Below, in pieces: positions 11,606 to 23,150 of a stretch of 64,000 nt of DNA. The DNA lies in contig NC_059505.1 of assembly GCF_914767665.1 (NCBI RefSeq), forward strand, positions 30,315,506 to 30,379,505, in the 5' to 3' direction. This DNA is from Harmonia axyridis (taxonomy: Eukaryota > Arthropoda > Insecta > Coleoptera > Coccinellidae). Each line of letters opens with the position of its first letter. Positions within the stretch are counted from its first letter, which is position 1. Made by a program: the position numbers and the translations under genes. Under the pieces are notes generated by a model. The model had not been told where the DNA came from. It saw only the letters and a list, made by a program, of their open reading frames with translations, and ran no database searches.

Positions 11606-12990
11606 ATTCATTGATTTCGAGAATTGAGACTGCTAATTTGCTGCCATTAAACATTGTTACTAAAAATTATTCCATGTATTTCCTTGGACGACAGCAAAAT
11701 ACCAATCATAACTCTGTCAGAAGGACGATAAGAACAAAGCTGTGTATTCAGCTCATCCTTCCTTCGTAATTCACAAAAGGGCATACAACGGAATAAATTA
11801 GGACCCCAATATCAAAACCACCATAAATAGCATCCTCTTCAATTATCTCAACAGTTGTTACAGCTTATATGAAAATCTACCGTTTTGTTCAAGCTTCCAC
11901 GGGATCCATGTTATCATACCATGTTTCAATGCCTCCTGGGACCCCCCTAGGAAAGGTTATTTCAGTGGATTGGGGGTGAATATAGTTTAATACCCTAGAC
12001 GTCTGCTAAAAAGTGTACAGTTATAAACTTTTCGCTGAATCAGCCGTTCTTCTTCTTCCTCCATTAAACCGCCACCACTCGAGGCTTCAGAAAACCTTCC
12101 ACGGTACCATTAACACGTCTCAAATCGAATCAGCAATCTGCCATCAAATATTTTCGCCAATCATAAACTGTGACGAACGACTCATTTTTATTATTACTGC
12201 GAAATATACCCCAAGCGGGTACGTCGTTTCTCGAGGAGAAATGTATTGTTTGAGATCAAAATGGAACAATAAAAGTTTTTATGGATCTGCGGCCCCGTTT
12301 TGACTCGGATTCACATAATTACAGATACTGAGAAACATCTGGAGATAATTGGAAATGTCACGTTTTTGCCCCTATGATTGATCTTGCCATCCTCCATGTT
12401 TGTATTCCGGAGAGGGCAGCACACAAATAAAGCGGTCAGTGGCGGCTCGTGGTTTTTCAGTTGAAAGGATACCAGAGGAAGGGTCCTCATCTGATCTCTC
12501 ACCAGAGCGAGGAATATTTTTAATACATCTAGCTCTTTCAAAAAGGAAATTATAGAAAAGAAGAATAAGAACGAAGAAACTTATTGCACTAAGTTAGCTA
12601 ATTTCCCAATTCTATACCAATTTTATGACACAATTTGTGGTTTTTATCATTTTGCATGTGTAGCTGAGAGAATTCAAAACATATTGAAAACTCCATGTCG
12701 TGATCTGCTAACAGTCTTGTTTCAATGACATGTGTCATCCGAAGTGTCATAGGTTTAGTTGAAGGTTACCGATTAAACAATATCAATCCATTATCGGCTG
12801 CTGAACCTTTGAAAATTATAAAAACTACTAATAAAATGATGATTATGTAGTAAATGCATTTGGTGCATAACGAGCAGACTATGGTCGACATAATCCTCCT
12901 ACTGAGTGTACAAATGGTAAAACAATGAAAGAATTCGAATAGATTTGATCTGTTACTGATTTTTTGAAGCCCATAAATCGAAATACACAC
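11606..12990. other. Unassigned DNA, possible hAT-type end at 12437
   Basis: An unrecognised ORF covers 12013-12303. At 12437 the sequence CAGTGGCGGCTCGTGG begins; this is typical of the terminus of non-autonomous hAT elements. A similar inverse terminus (CGACGACCGCCACTG) ends at 15135, but the 8-bp flanks do not match, so a single element spanning 12437-15135 is not supported. Confidence 0.3.
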
Positions 12991-12999
12991 TGGACCGAA

Positions 13000-13570
13000 A
13001 ATATTGCTGGTGTAAGTGAGTATTGAAGAATATTTAAATGTTCATTTCATGACAGGAACAAGATTTGGTCCTTATGGCACGATATTACGTATTTTGCATC
13101 TCCATCCTAAGGTTCAGTTGATATAAAACCAAAGCCTGATGACTATATACCTATTCTTGAGCATATGCGGATTGGGTGCTTGAACAACAACGTTTGGTTG
13201 ACGATTTTTCGTATTGACTTTTCTTCAGTGACGAAGGACATTTTTTAGTCTGTGACTGTGTACACAAGCAATGAAATCCTCATTTAGGTAACTCCTGAGA
13301 TACTATTTCATATACAAAAAGGCACTGTATGGTGTGCCATTTGGTTTGGTGCGAAGGATTGTTTTTGTGGCCCAAAATTTATCGACGATTCATCGAATAT
13401 TACTTCACAATGATCGAGTCCTCTAAGAGATCTCGCGAAGGACATTTGAATGATGTAGTCCACACAAAATGGTAAGGTCCAAGCATTCGATTTTCTAAGT
13501 GAGAGTTTGTTTTCTTTGCGTTTTGGGATAATTCTTCAGAAACGAAGGTCACCTTAAATTGCTCAGAAGA
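13000..13570 (+). pseudogene. Remnant of an IS630/Tc1-mariner superfamily transposase
   Basis: Frameshifted translation gives pieces in family order: a block with FSSDEGHF (about 13215-13245), corresponding to the catalytic FFSDEAHF block; then KGTVWCAIWFG (about 13318-13352), corresponding to the VTVWCG segment. The same family is represented by the better-defined element at 45535-46412, which has the next block (GPYFF). No terminal repeats were found around this copy. It is a dead remnant. Confidence 0.55.
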
Positions 13571-14189
13571 TTGGAAATATTTTGTTTCAGCTAGTACAGC
13601 AAATATGAGATGATTGATTCCTATTTACGCCTATCTCGACCACTGTTCATTTCTTCAAACGTTCCTAGGCAACATTTCTAACAAGTTTAACAACCTCAAT
13701 CGTCTCAAAAGTGCAATTTCTATTGTTGAAGTTTACTTAAAAAAAGCGAGAAAGGACCGAAGAACAGACTAAAAAAATGATTTTATATACTTACAACTGG
13801 CAACCGATACCATCTAAGTTCGACTCTACTTTACTACCTACAAGTATTACTCTGAATAGTAAGTTAACATCAATGCGATACAGGGAGATTAGCTATCCAA
13901 AAACATTTGCAGAATACAACAAATTGTGTTTCTAATCTAATTCATAGTGATTCGTAGTTTCCCATTCAAGCTTTTGTATGTTGATATAAAGTTAAGTTTT
14001 ATTTTATATGCGATCGTAGAAGAAATTATGTTCTCAATTGAATGTAAAAAATCTTTTCCACCTTGACTAATTGCCAAGGGAGTCGAGTGCAAGAAGATAT
14101 CACTTCTTATTATCGTTAGGACAATAATAACAGACCTCTTTCTTGCAAACCTAGCTGTCTATATTCGCGACCAAGAATGTCTTAAAAAA

Positions 14190-14960
14190 TAAACATTAAA
14201 AGAAAGCACATTTACATTACTACGGACAGTCAGGGCACTCTGAGATCCCTGAAATCTTTTAACCAGGATCTCTACTGGCGTTGGAATGTCGTAATACCAT
14301 CCAGCAACTGGCCAGAAGGAATAAATTAACTCTACAGATAACAGGGCATTGTGGCATAGAAGGAAACGAAAATGTCGTTGAACTGGCAAAAAGAGCTTCA
14401 AGGTTAACACCTGTTGGTCCTGATCTCTTCTGTAGGCTTGGAAGAGACCAATATAAGGCAACGGTCCAAAAATGCGAGGTGGACTATAGAAAAACCCTCT
14501 GGAGAAACACTCCGGGTCTTGCTCAGGTAAAGAAATTTGTGGTGTTTTCACCGGCCTATACTGAAAAACTCCTGGAATTACCAAAAGCTGAACTTCGGGT
14601 AATAGTTCGACTGCTGACAGGACACTGTCGGTGCAAATCCCTTTTGTACCGCATGGGTTAGTCAGGAGATGAGATCTGCAGGCTCTGTGGAAAGGAGGTA
14701 GAAACAACCGAACACATAGTGTTCAAATGCTCGGAGCTGACTGGCCTAAGAACCACTCACATGGGAAAGTCAGTTCTGGATACTCAAGAAAGAATAGCCA
14801 AGGCTTCTAAGGATGTTGTCGGTTTCGTTAACTGCATCGACGCCCTCCCTGGGTTTGTATGAATAGGTAGGATTAGGAACAAAAGATCAAATTGGTCGCA
14901 GTTACCGGAAGGCTAACAAAGTCGCTACGACCCCGATTTATTGTAAATTGAGGACAATAA
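14190..14960 (+). pseudogene. Jockey-like LINE 3' end (RNase H and zinc-knuckle region)
   Basis: The fragment begins in an RNase H-like domain (TTDSQGTLRSL, with the catalytic aspartate of TDSQ) and continues in another frame with CRNTIQQLARRN and the block GIEGNENVVELAKRA (about 14281-14400). After a stop at 14659-14661 comes a cysteine-histidine cluster, CRLCGKEVETTEHIVFKCSE (about 14680-14740), usual near the end of Jockey/R1-clade proteins. The element is 5' truncated, as LINE insertions normally are. The same family occurs on the minus strand at 40545-41440. The 182-codon minus ORF over this stretch is a shadow. Confidence 0.85.
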
Positions 14961-16189
14961 CTATTTCTATATCGCCTTTTATTGAAAGTGCAGTTAAATA
15001 CTTTTCTTCATATTGAATAACAACTTGTGAGCATGAGTCTCAGTATCGCTTATGTATTCATAATCATTGAGTTAGGTTGAGGAAATTGATAAGAATAATA
15101 TTGACCTGTTTCCCTCTCTGCGACGACCGCCACTGAACACAAACAAACTGACGCGAGATTATCTCAAAAGAATCGCCGATCGGCGGAAGAAATGAGAAAG
15201 TCACTGGAAAATAAGTGGCAACAGCAAGTTTCCGGGAGTTATTTTCTTCGTAGAAGATGGTGGATTGTTATCGACTTTATAAGGTTATTTGGGCCCTTTC
15301 AAAATGCGAACGCGATGGTCCTTTGTCCTCTCCCTAATTTCACTCGAGCTGATAGGGATGAGTTCATCTTCTTGATAGCTCTAGGGGCTTTTGAACCAGT
15401 TCGTTAGGCCTTGACTCTTTTCGGTTCAAGTGGGTATATTGGTTGTGTACAAAATCTCCGTAAAAATGGGATGAATGTAGGATTATCCGATTTTCTAGAA
15501 GAATAATGAAATATTCTGAGACTCGAACGGTATAATGGAATATTGACCGCTGAGAGCTGCTCTTTGTGCTTCCTTTCCAAAAAGAATTTCGAGGATGAAA
15601 ATTCTTTATCCGTGAAAATAGGAATTATGGAGTTTTAACTATTTCGAAACACAAAATAATTAAATACGAAATCTCCACCCTATGGTATATATCAATGGTT
15701 GAAACTTTTTGAACATGTTCCTGGAAGTATCCAATATTAAAGTTTCAAGGAATCAAGAAAAGTAGTTGAGAAGACACACACACCTAAAAAAATATGCCAT
15801 ACGCAAATATTTCTCAATATATACAGGGTGAATAAATGTACTAAATTTTCAACTGTTACCCAAATAGAGGCCAATTCAAAATGAAACCTCTTATTGAAAA
15901 ACCCTAGCTAGCTCATAATTCAAATGATTATCGTAGTCTCCAACACTTAATTGAATCTGGTTTGCATTAGGTTAGTATTTTAGTAATAAACTAATAACTA
16001 AGTACTCGCTTCTGTCATTATTGATTGTCTTAGAGGGAATTAGCATTGGAAGATCCCAAAACCTCAGAATGTCATAAAGTTATGTTAATTCAAAGTATTG
16101 TCCATCGCTTTTAATTTTTTTTTAATTTCTACCTGAATGGTTGAAACCCTGATTAGTAAATATTAATATTATAATACAACAAATATATA
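14961..16189. other. Unassigned non-coding DNA
   Basis: No recognised gene. An ORF at 15192-15407 shows no domain. A repeat-like ATACAGGGTGAATAAATGTA stretch begins near 15822, a common end motif of insect MITEs, but no partner end was found. Confidence 0.25.
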
Positions 16190-17430
16190 AGGGTACAACT
16201 TTTTTGCGAAATTCGAGGCTTTATTGTAAAAAACTGGTTATACATTTATAATTCAAAGTATTGCCCATCGTTGGTCACTACTTCATCCCATCTTTCGGGC
16301 AGCGTACGAATCCCGCGTTGAAAAAATTTGTCATCTTTTGAAGCGATCCACGAATCAATCCAATTTTTTACTTCTTCATAAGACAAGAAAAGCTGGTCAG
16401 CCAGGCCGTGAGCCACTCTTCGATGCATTTGATACTCCGAGTGAGCAACGTCTGGAGAATACGGCTAGTGGGGTAGAACTTTCCATTTCAACGTTTCCAA
16501 GTATGTCTTGACCACTTTCGCAATATGGAGTCGAGCATTTTCATGCTGTGAAATCACTTTATAATGCCTCTCCTTGTATTGTCTTTCAATGCTCGCCACG
16601 AACGCATTGATTGCGTTTCATAACGATAACCTGTGATTTTTTCAGTCGGTTTTAGCAACTCATAATAAACTTCATCGAGCTGGTCCCATCAAATACTGTG
16701 CATGACCTTGGAACCGTGCATATTAGGTTTGGCCATCGACGTGGAAGCACGACCGGGATATCTCCATGATTTTCTGCTCTTAGGATTATCGTAATGGACC
16801 CATTTTTAGTCTTCAGTCACAATACTATGCAGAAATCTCATCCGTCTTTGTCTTGCAAGGAGCTGTTCACAAGCAAACAAACACCGTTCAACATATCTCG
16901 GCACTGTACGGTATCCAATTTCCTTGTTTCTGAATCATTCCCATAACTTTCAGGCGTTTTGAAATGGCTTGTTGCGTCACTCCCAATGATCCTGCCAATT
17001 CTTGTTGCGTTTGATACTAGTCTTGATCATGTAATGCCTTCAATTGTGCATCTTCGGAAACCTTTTCTTTTCCACCGCCATGCTGGCCTTCGACGTCAAA
17101 GTCACCGTTCTTGAAGCGTTGAAACCACTCTCGGCAAGTTCTTTCACTAATAGCGGCCTCACCATGGATATTTGAGAGCCTTCGATGAGCCTCAGCCGCA
17201 GATTTCTTCCTATTAAAACAGCAAATTAAAATCTCCCGCAAATGACGCAGCTCATAAGCTGACATGTTCAACCAAGAATAACTTCATGATACAGACACAA
17301 ATCGACTAATATTTCGATAGCGTTATGTTAACCTTAGCTTATTGTATGACATCGAAGATCTATTTATTTTGACAACCACTTACCACTACAGCCATCTATT
17401 GCAAAACGGCGGAAGCAAAGTTGTACCCCT
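16190..17430 (-). mobile_element. mariner element, full length but broken
   Basis: Both termini are visible: GGGTACAACTTTTTTGC on the left and the inverse GCAAAGTTGTACCC on the right. On the minus strand the protein starts at 17271 with the typical N-terminus, including the helix-turn-helix and the CREWFQRFKNGDFDVE block, and ends at 16246 with LPERWDEVVTNDGQYFEL, the usual mariner C-terminus. Between them the frame is interrupted by stops and frameshifts (for example around 17010 and 16430-16760). Length 1241 bp is that of a complete mariner of the Mos1-like group. Four related copies lie elsewhere in the window (20906, 30097, 56965, 59071). Confidence 0.92.
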
Positions 17431-17955
17431 CAATTCGCTACGTATATCTCGTACATATTTTGTCATTAACGCACAAAGAACTCTACTTCCAGCCATTTAA
17501 CGAATACTGAACGACAATACTAAAATATGTCTAGACGCACCAATTTTAGTTACTTGATTTAGCTACTTAAGACGTGTGAATTCGCCTCAATGCGAACCAG
17601 CCTTTAGTGAAACACGCAGAAACATTCAAGCCAGCGCCAGTTCATTTTTGAATTTTTCATAGCTTCCACTCACCTCATCGATAGACAAATCGATATAGTT
17701 ACACCCCTGACAAAGTAACCCATCATGGTCATCCGAAGCATTCCATCAAAACTGTCCGTGGCGCATCGCTGCGAAGGGGCTCATATCCATAGAGATTAAC
17801 TCATTTTATTCGGGGGCTCCCCGGCTGAAACTGAGATAATCCCGTTTGAAATATATCCCCCTAGGAATGGTCCTGTATTAAACACCGGCAAATGTCGATA
17901 CAGATCCCCCGACAACGATGATGGATTGCCTTCAGTTATGCTCAAACCGTCCGAA
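17431..17955. other. Unassigned; possible host sequence
   Basis: No clear gene. The stretch 17750-17940 is less AT-rich than its surroundings. On the minus strand one frame is open over about 45 codons here, up to a TTTCAG-like acceptor at the flank of the Tc1-like insertion, but the frame has a stop next to that acceptor. It might be part of an untranslated or unrecognised exon. Confidence 0.25.
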
Positions 17956-17982
17956 TATTATAATCTGAAACAAAGCGTCGTA
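17956..17982. repeat. 27-bp direct repeat flanking the Tc1-like element, left
   Basis: The 27 bp start TATTATAATCTGAAACAA and end GCGTCGTA; they abut the left inverted terminus exactly and recur with one mismatch at 20139-20165. Confidence 0.85.
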
Positions 17983-20138
17983 TACTAACTGACAAAGAAA
18001 CTGCAACACCCTGAAGGAGTTGTTTAAATTTTAATTTTTTTTTGTTGGTGAAACATAGATATTATAGTAAGGAGTAAATGTTTGAATTTGAAGGAAAAAC
18101 TCGTGAAGGTGAAGTAGATGTTTAGTTGCTGTTAAAATGCCTAGAGCACGTGTCCGCAGAATTTATCGCCAGCTGAGTGAATTTGAAAGAGGTCGAATCA
18201 TTGGTCTACGGAATGCGGGGTTGTCATTTCGAAAAATCGCTAACCGTATCTACGAACACGAATCCAACTACTGGTATGAGATTTTGCCAAGCGTGGTTTG
18301 ATAATGCCTCAATCGAAGAAGAGTAGGCACCTAACATCAAAGGACCACAAGTGAAGTTCAAGATCGACGTATAAGACTTATAGCCATTAGAGACCGATTT
18401 GCGACAACTCGATCTTTGGCTGATGAGTGGTTAGGAGAACAAGGCCATGCTGAAACTGTCCGAACAGTTTAACGCCGGATAAGGTCTTTTGGACTGCAGC
18501 ATTATCAATCCCATCTTGTTGTACCTCTGACGGCTGAGCATCGCCGGAAACGATTACAGTGGTGAAGAGAACGTCAACATTGGAATATGGAATGGCATCA
18601 GGTCGTCTTTTCTGATGATCCTCGATTCGCCTTGGGTGCACATGATGGTCGAAGAAGGGCAAGACCACGTCGGAGATAAAGACGTGAACCTCAGTATGAG
18701 ATGCTATTGCACATGCAAATAGGTTACCTTCTTCAAAAAAAAATTGTAAAACCTTCATTTTATTCTTCAAATTTCAATCATTTACCCCTTGCGATAATAT
18801 CTATGTTTCACAGAAAAATCGAAGAAATAATATATTGGGTATTTAGTCACTTAAAGATCCTAATAGAGCTCTTTATTAAATTTGGCCTAGCTTTCGACCA
18901 TCCACATGGCTGTCTTCAGGGCAAATTAATCTAAACCTAATTGGAAAAATCAGGCGTAACAATGAGAGTCATCTATATAAATGTGGGCTTGGTTAATCGA
19001 TCGTCTAGAGGTATAATTCGATTACCTGCCTTTCGTCTTCTTCTCTGTGACTTTGTCGGATTTGTAATTATTGAACTCTTTTGAATTATTTACATCTATT
19101 TACAAAGCCACACTTATACATTACAAACTCAGTATTGAGAAGATCTTAATTACGTCTTAATTACAAGTTTCTCACTACGGTATTGAATTTCGTCTCTAAT
19201 TAGAGTGTTAATTACTCGAAACGTCTTTGCATATCACGTCTTCGTCTATAATTCGAGTTTCGGTCGTCTCGTCTTTAACTCGTTCGCGACTCGTCTTAAT
19301 CTAGTCCGCGAACCGTCTTTACATCGTACGTCTCAAGTTGACCGACCGAACTTGCTCTTCGCTCGTCTTAGACTTAACTTGAACCATCTCCCGACTCTGA
19401 CTTACTGACCTTCCCTGAATATCGACTTCTCTTTTTCCGGCTTGACCACACTCTTAGCAACCGATATCGGGGAAAGTACCACCCCTCTAGTCCAATAAGA
19501 GTTTTGCCGTACCGCCCACAAAGCTCTTCGCGGATTCCTGGAAATCGAATACTCTCGAAGGACTAGAACATGATACACAGATGTGACACATCTGGTACAA
19601 CCGTCTTGTTTTTCTAACCCCAGTAAATCCCCTAAGATTTACAATCGAGTAATCAACCCGATATGTCTTCGTTATCTCGAAGAATTAACACTTATTTTCT
19701 AAGTTATATACAAAAGCAATTCGTTCCTTGTAAATTCATTGAAACTGTCATGCCCTCGACACTTGAAGAAACTAATAGGTCTCCAAGCATTCTGTTGATC
19801 ATCTCAATTATTTACAGGGAACAATAACTGGATCCTACATAAATAAAACTTCCAGGTCATAAAATTAAAAACTAAAAAACGGTATAATCCACAGTTCAAT
19901 TATCTTCAAAGTATTTTTCACATTAAGGTTCAGATTAATTTGCCCTAAAGGTTGCCATGTGAATGGTCGAAATATAGTCCAAATATAATAAAGAGCTCAA
20001 ATAAGATCTTTAAGTGACTATATACCCAATATATTATTCCTTTGATCTTGTTACAAAGGCGATAATTATTTTTTTACAATTTACCAGGAAAAATTTACAC
20101 AGCTCCTTCTGGAGTTACAGTTTTTCTGTCAGTTAGTA
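17983..20138 (+). mobile_element. Tc1-like transposon with nested LTR-like repeat
   Basis: The ends are inverted copies: TACTAACTGACA on the left and TGTCAGTTAGTA on the right, followed by related subterminal sequence (AAACTGCAACACCCTGAAGG, inverse near 20108-20130). The transposase remnant starts at about 18138 with PRARVRRIYRQLSEFERGRI and continues in several frames through RDRFATTRSLADEWLGEQG and EHRRKRLQW to VVFSDDPRFALGAHDGRRR near 18600-18660, where the catalytic D of the FSD.S.F block is kept. The C-terminal part is lost; instead there are two 130-bp inverted arms (18800-18945 and 19920-20060), and the LTR-like repeat (18982-19839) sits between them. The 127-codon minus ORF at 18387-18770 is a shadow. 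Confidence 0.85.
18982..19839. repeat. LTR-like dispersed repeat, copy 2
   Basis: Second copy of the repeat at 9719-10613, clearly related over its length with small insertions and deletions. This copy begins TGTGGGCTTGG and ends GGATCCTACA, with TAAA on both outer sides, so a TG...CA LTR with a 4-5-bp target duplication is plausible. No coding potential beyond a 67-codon ORF at 19205-19408 that is not conserved as such in copy 1. Confidence 0.65.
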
Positions 20139-20165
20139 TATTATAATCTGAAACAAAGCGTCATA
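20139..20165. repeat. 27-bp direct repeat flanking the Tc1-like element, right
   Basis: Starts TATTATAATCTGAAACAA and ends GCGTCATA; it abuts the right terminus of the Tc1-like element exactly. Tc1 elements normally duplicate only TA, so this length is unexpected. Confidence 0.85.
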
Positions 20166-20170
20166 CTTAC

Positions 20171-20283
20171 AGCTACGGGTCCGCATAACTTGGCACGTTG
20201 TTGCAGCTCCGGCCTATCTATTCCTGCAATTAGCAGTTTGCTATTGAAATTCCGAGGATTTGCACCAGAGCCAGGAGTCGTGC
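20171..20283 (-). CDS. Candidate internal exon of an unknown gene
   Basis: On the minus strand 37 codons are open between a possible acceptor (CTATCTATTCAAG) and a good donor (GCT followed by GTAAGT at 20165-20170). The translation includes NPRNFNSKLLIAGID and RPELQQRAKLCGPVA. I do not recognise the protein. The region is less AT-rich than its surroundings and is not an obvious repeat. The possible next exon, on the other side of the Tc1-like insertion, is not open in the matching phase, so the exon call is tentative; a chance open stretch remains likely. Confidence 0.25.
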
Positions 20284-20905
20284 CTTGAATAGATAGGGGC
20301 GTTTAGGGGTTGAATGCAGCTTTCAGCATCAGATCCTCGCCATGGGCAATTGGGTGGGGGATTGAATAAGGTTTTGGGTGAATGAAAAAATTTGAATATG
20401 TTCCACCTGGGAATTAAATAATTAATTGAGTAACTGGAGTTGTGAGGAGAATATTAATTTATATGTTCAATGTTTGAAGTTCAAATTATAGCTTTAGGAC
20501 CATTGAAATCAGGCGACCAATTTGAATATTTTGAGTTGAATCAGTCAAAATCTCGAAAACGAATGAAAGATTGACGGTTTTGAGATGGAAGTTAACTTTT
20601 GATAAATACTCTTCCATTTTTGTCACCTTTGTGGGGGCAGAATTCAAATTTGGTATTTCAAATGGGAATCCTGTTTTTATTGCAGAATCGTATTCCACCG
20701 CAAAAAATACGAACGAAATTTGAACGCACAAATTTTCACGTTTCGTTACAGATAACTTTGCAATTGGATTCAAATTTTCAGTCTAAGACCTTCAGTCTAC
20801 GTACCTGTTACAAAAATCATTCACGTGAAATTTTGCTGAACTGTTTCTTTTCAGTACATGTATCGTCATTGAACATTTGAAAATGGCGAAATTATTTATT
20901 TTCTT
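20284..20905. other. Unassigned DNA
   Basis: Overlapping ORFs of 93-95 codons on both strands at 20486-20880 look like mutual shadows; none shows a domain. Confidence 0.25.
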
Positions 20906-22093
20906 CTTTGCTTCCGCCGTTTTTTTTCCGAACTTCGAGGCTTTATTGTGAAAAACTGGTCATACATTTATGATTCGAAGTATTGATTGCTGGCCACTAC
21001 TTTTTCCATCTTTCGAGCAGCGTACGAATCACGCGTTGAAAAAACTGCTCCTCGCTTGAAGCGATCCACGAATCGATCCAAAATTTTACTTCTTCATAAT
21101 ACCGGAAGTGCTGGCCAGCCAGACCATGTGCCATTGATCGAAACAAATCATAGTCTGAAAATGCGGCGGGTGGGGTAGAACCCATTTCAACGTTTCCAGA
21201 TATGTCTTGACCACTTTTGTAACACGGGGTCGAGCATTGTCATGCTGTGAAATCACTTTATCATGTCTCCCGTTATATTGTGGCCATTTGTCTTTCAATG
21301 CTCGGCTCGAATCGATCAATTACGTTCGAACACGATCGCCTGTGATTGTTTCAGTCGGTTTCAACCACTCATAATTCAGTTCGCCGAGCTGGTCCCACAA
21401 AATACTGAGCATGACCTTAAAACCGTCGACGAGGAAGCATGATGGATTATCGTAATGAATCCTTTTTTCGTCTCCAGTCACAATGCGATGGAGAAATCCC
21501 TTGCGTCTTTGCTTTCTAAGCAGCTGTTCACAAGCAAACAAACGCCGTTCAACATCTCTCGACTTCAACTCATACAGCACCCAATTTCCTTATTTCTGAA
21601 TAATTCTCATGATTCAGGCGTTTCAAAATGGCTCGTTGCGGCACTTTCAATGATCCTGCCAATTCTTGTTACGTTTGACATGAGTCTTGATCAAGTAATG
21701 CCTCCAATTATTCATCTTCGAAAACTTTTTATCTCCCACTTCCATGCTGGCCTTCGAAATCAAAATCATCGTTCTTGAAAGGTTGAAACCATTCTCGGCA
21801 CGTTCTTTCACTAATAGCGGCCTCACCATAGGCATTTGAGAACATTCGATGAGCCTAAGCCATAGATTTCTTCATACTAAAGCAGTAAATTGAAACCCCC
21901 TCAAATGACGATAATTTGGCTTGTAAGCTCACATGTTTAAACGAGAATAACTACATGATGCAGACACAAATCGACTAATATCTCGATGGCGTTATGTTCA
22001 CAAATACCTCATTGATTGACATCTACGATCTATTTATTTCGATTACCACTTACCGCTACAGTACCTTTTGCAAAACGGTGGAAACAAAGTTGT
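20906..22093 (-). mobile_element. mariner element, broken copy
   Basis: The right terminus GCAAAACGGTGGAAACAAAGTTGTAC is followed outward by genomic DNA; the left end retains CTTTGCTTCCGCCG but lacks the outermost bases. On the minus strand several transposase blocks are readable: HRIVTGDEKRIHYDN (about 21500-21456; first catalytic aspartate in GDEK), ILWDQLGELNYEWLKPTETI (about 21400-21350), the HDNARP block (about 21245-21225; second aspartate) and WIDSWIASSEEQFFQR (about 21090-21030). Stops and frameshifts separate them. It cannot encode an intact enzyme. Confidence 0.9.
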
Positions 22094-23150
22094 ACACATA
22101 TTTTCATTTGAAAGAAGATTAATCTATTAGGTTAGATCTATTAGGAATCTCCGTCAAGTCGTCTGTCTCAATGCGCAGAACGCTATTTTCAAGAAATAAT
22201 TGGACAATTTACGACTAAAATTGCATGTGAATGATTATGGGACGAATACATCAAGGTCATTTAGATAGAAAATTTTTATTCGATTACAGAGCTATCTGTG
22301 ACGAATCGTGAACTTTTGTACTGTTTATCGTAGAATACGAATCTGCAAAAAAACAGGGATTCCTATTTGAAATTCCAGATTTGAATGCTTCAAACATGAC
22401 ATTCATTTAAGAAAAACGAAAAACAAACTCATTTCCCAAAACAATCGATTCGATGTTGTCACCTATATTGTCTCTGACATCAAATCCTACTCTTGGATAT
22501 TAGATTTCTCTAAATTTGCGAATCTTTTCATTTGATTCATGGAAAGATATCAAAAGCTATTCTCTGAGAAAATTGGAAATGCAATCTCTGTATGATTCCT
22601 CTCATCGGAAACATCGAATCAACAAAGATAAAGTTAATCCCTCTAGTCTGGAACAAAGTAATAAGTTTCCTAAATACATATACGTCTAGTCGTATAACTT
22701 TTACGATGTTGTAAGATCGAGGACCAAGTTAGTATTAGGACCATAACTCCATGATATAAATATCATCACAAGACAGCGGTGGTTGTTCATGAGTACCAAC
22801 TTTGTTGCCTTCTTTTGTTCATCATAATTCAGTTCAGCCAACATTCGTATTATTTCTTATGAACGGCAAGTCGCTACCTACAGGGATATAAAAATATATC
22901 AAAAAATAAACGGAGGATAGATGAAATAAGACGTTATCACCGACTTACTACGGATGCTGCCAATAAATCTCAGTAAAGAAGTGTTTCGAGGAATTTTGGG
23001 AATCTTCTTGGAGTTTGGCAAAATAATTCGGTTATAAATCATCGAAATCACCCCTTGTAAAAGGTTATTCGACAGTGTAGTGTGTACGAAATATTAACTA
23101 TTAATTGACAATCTCAAAGATTAAACTTCTAATGCTTTACATTGATGAAA
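22094..23150. other. Unassigned AT-rich DNA
   Basis: No coding or repeat feature recognised. Confidence 0.3.

Noticed and set aside
14159..14707. 182-codon minus-strand ORF
   Set aside because: It lies opposite a clear LINE RNase H and zinc-cluster region and has no motif of its own; a shadow.
12437..15135. One 2.7-kb hAT element bounded by CAGTGGCGG and CCGCCACTG
   Set aside because: The 8-bp flanks differ (AAAGCGGT and AACACAAA) and no hAT transposase is found between them.
18387..18770. 127-codon minus-strand ORF
   Set aside because: Antisense shadow of the Tc1-like transposase remnant.
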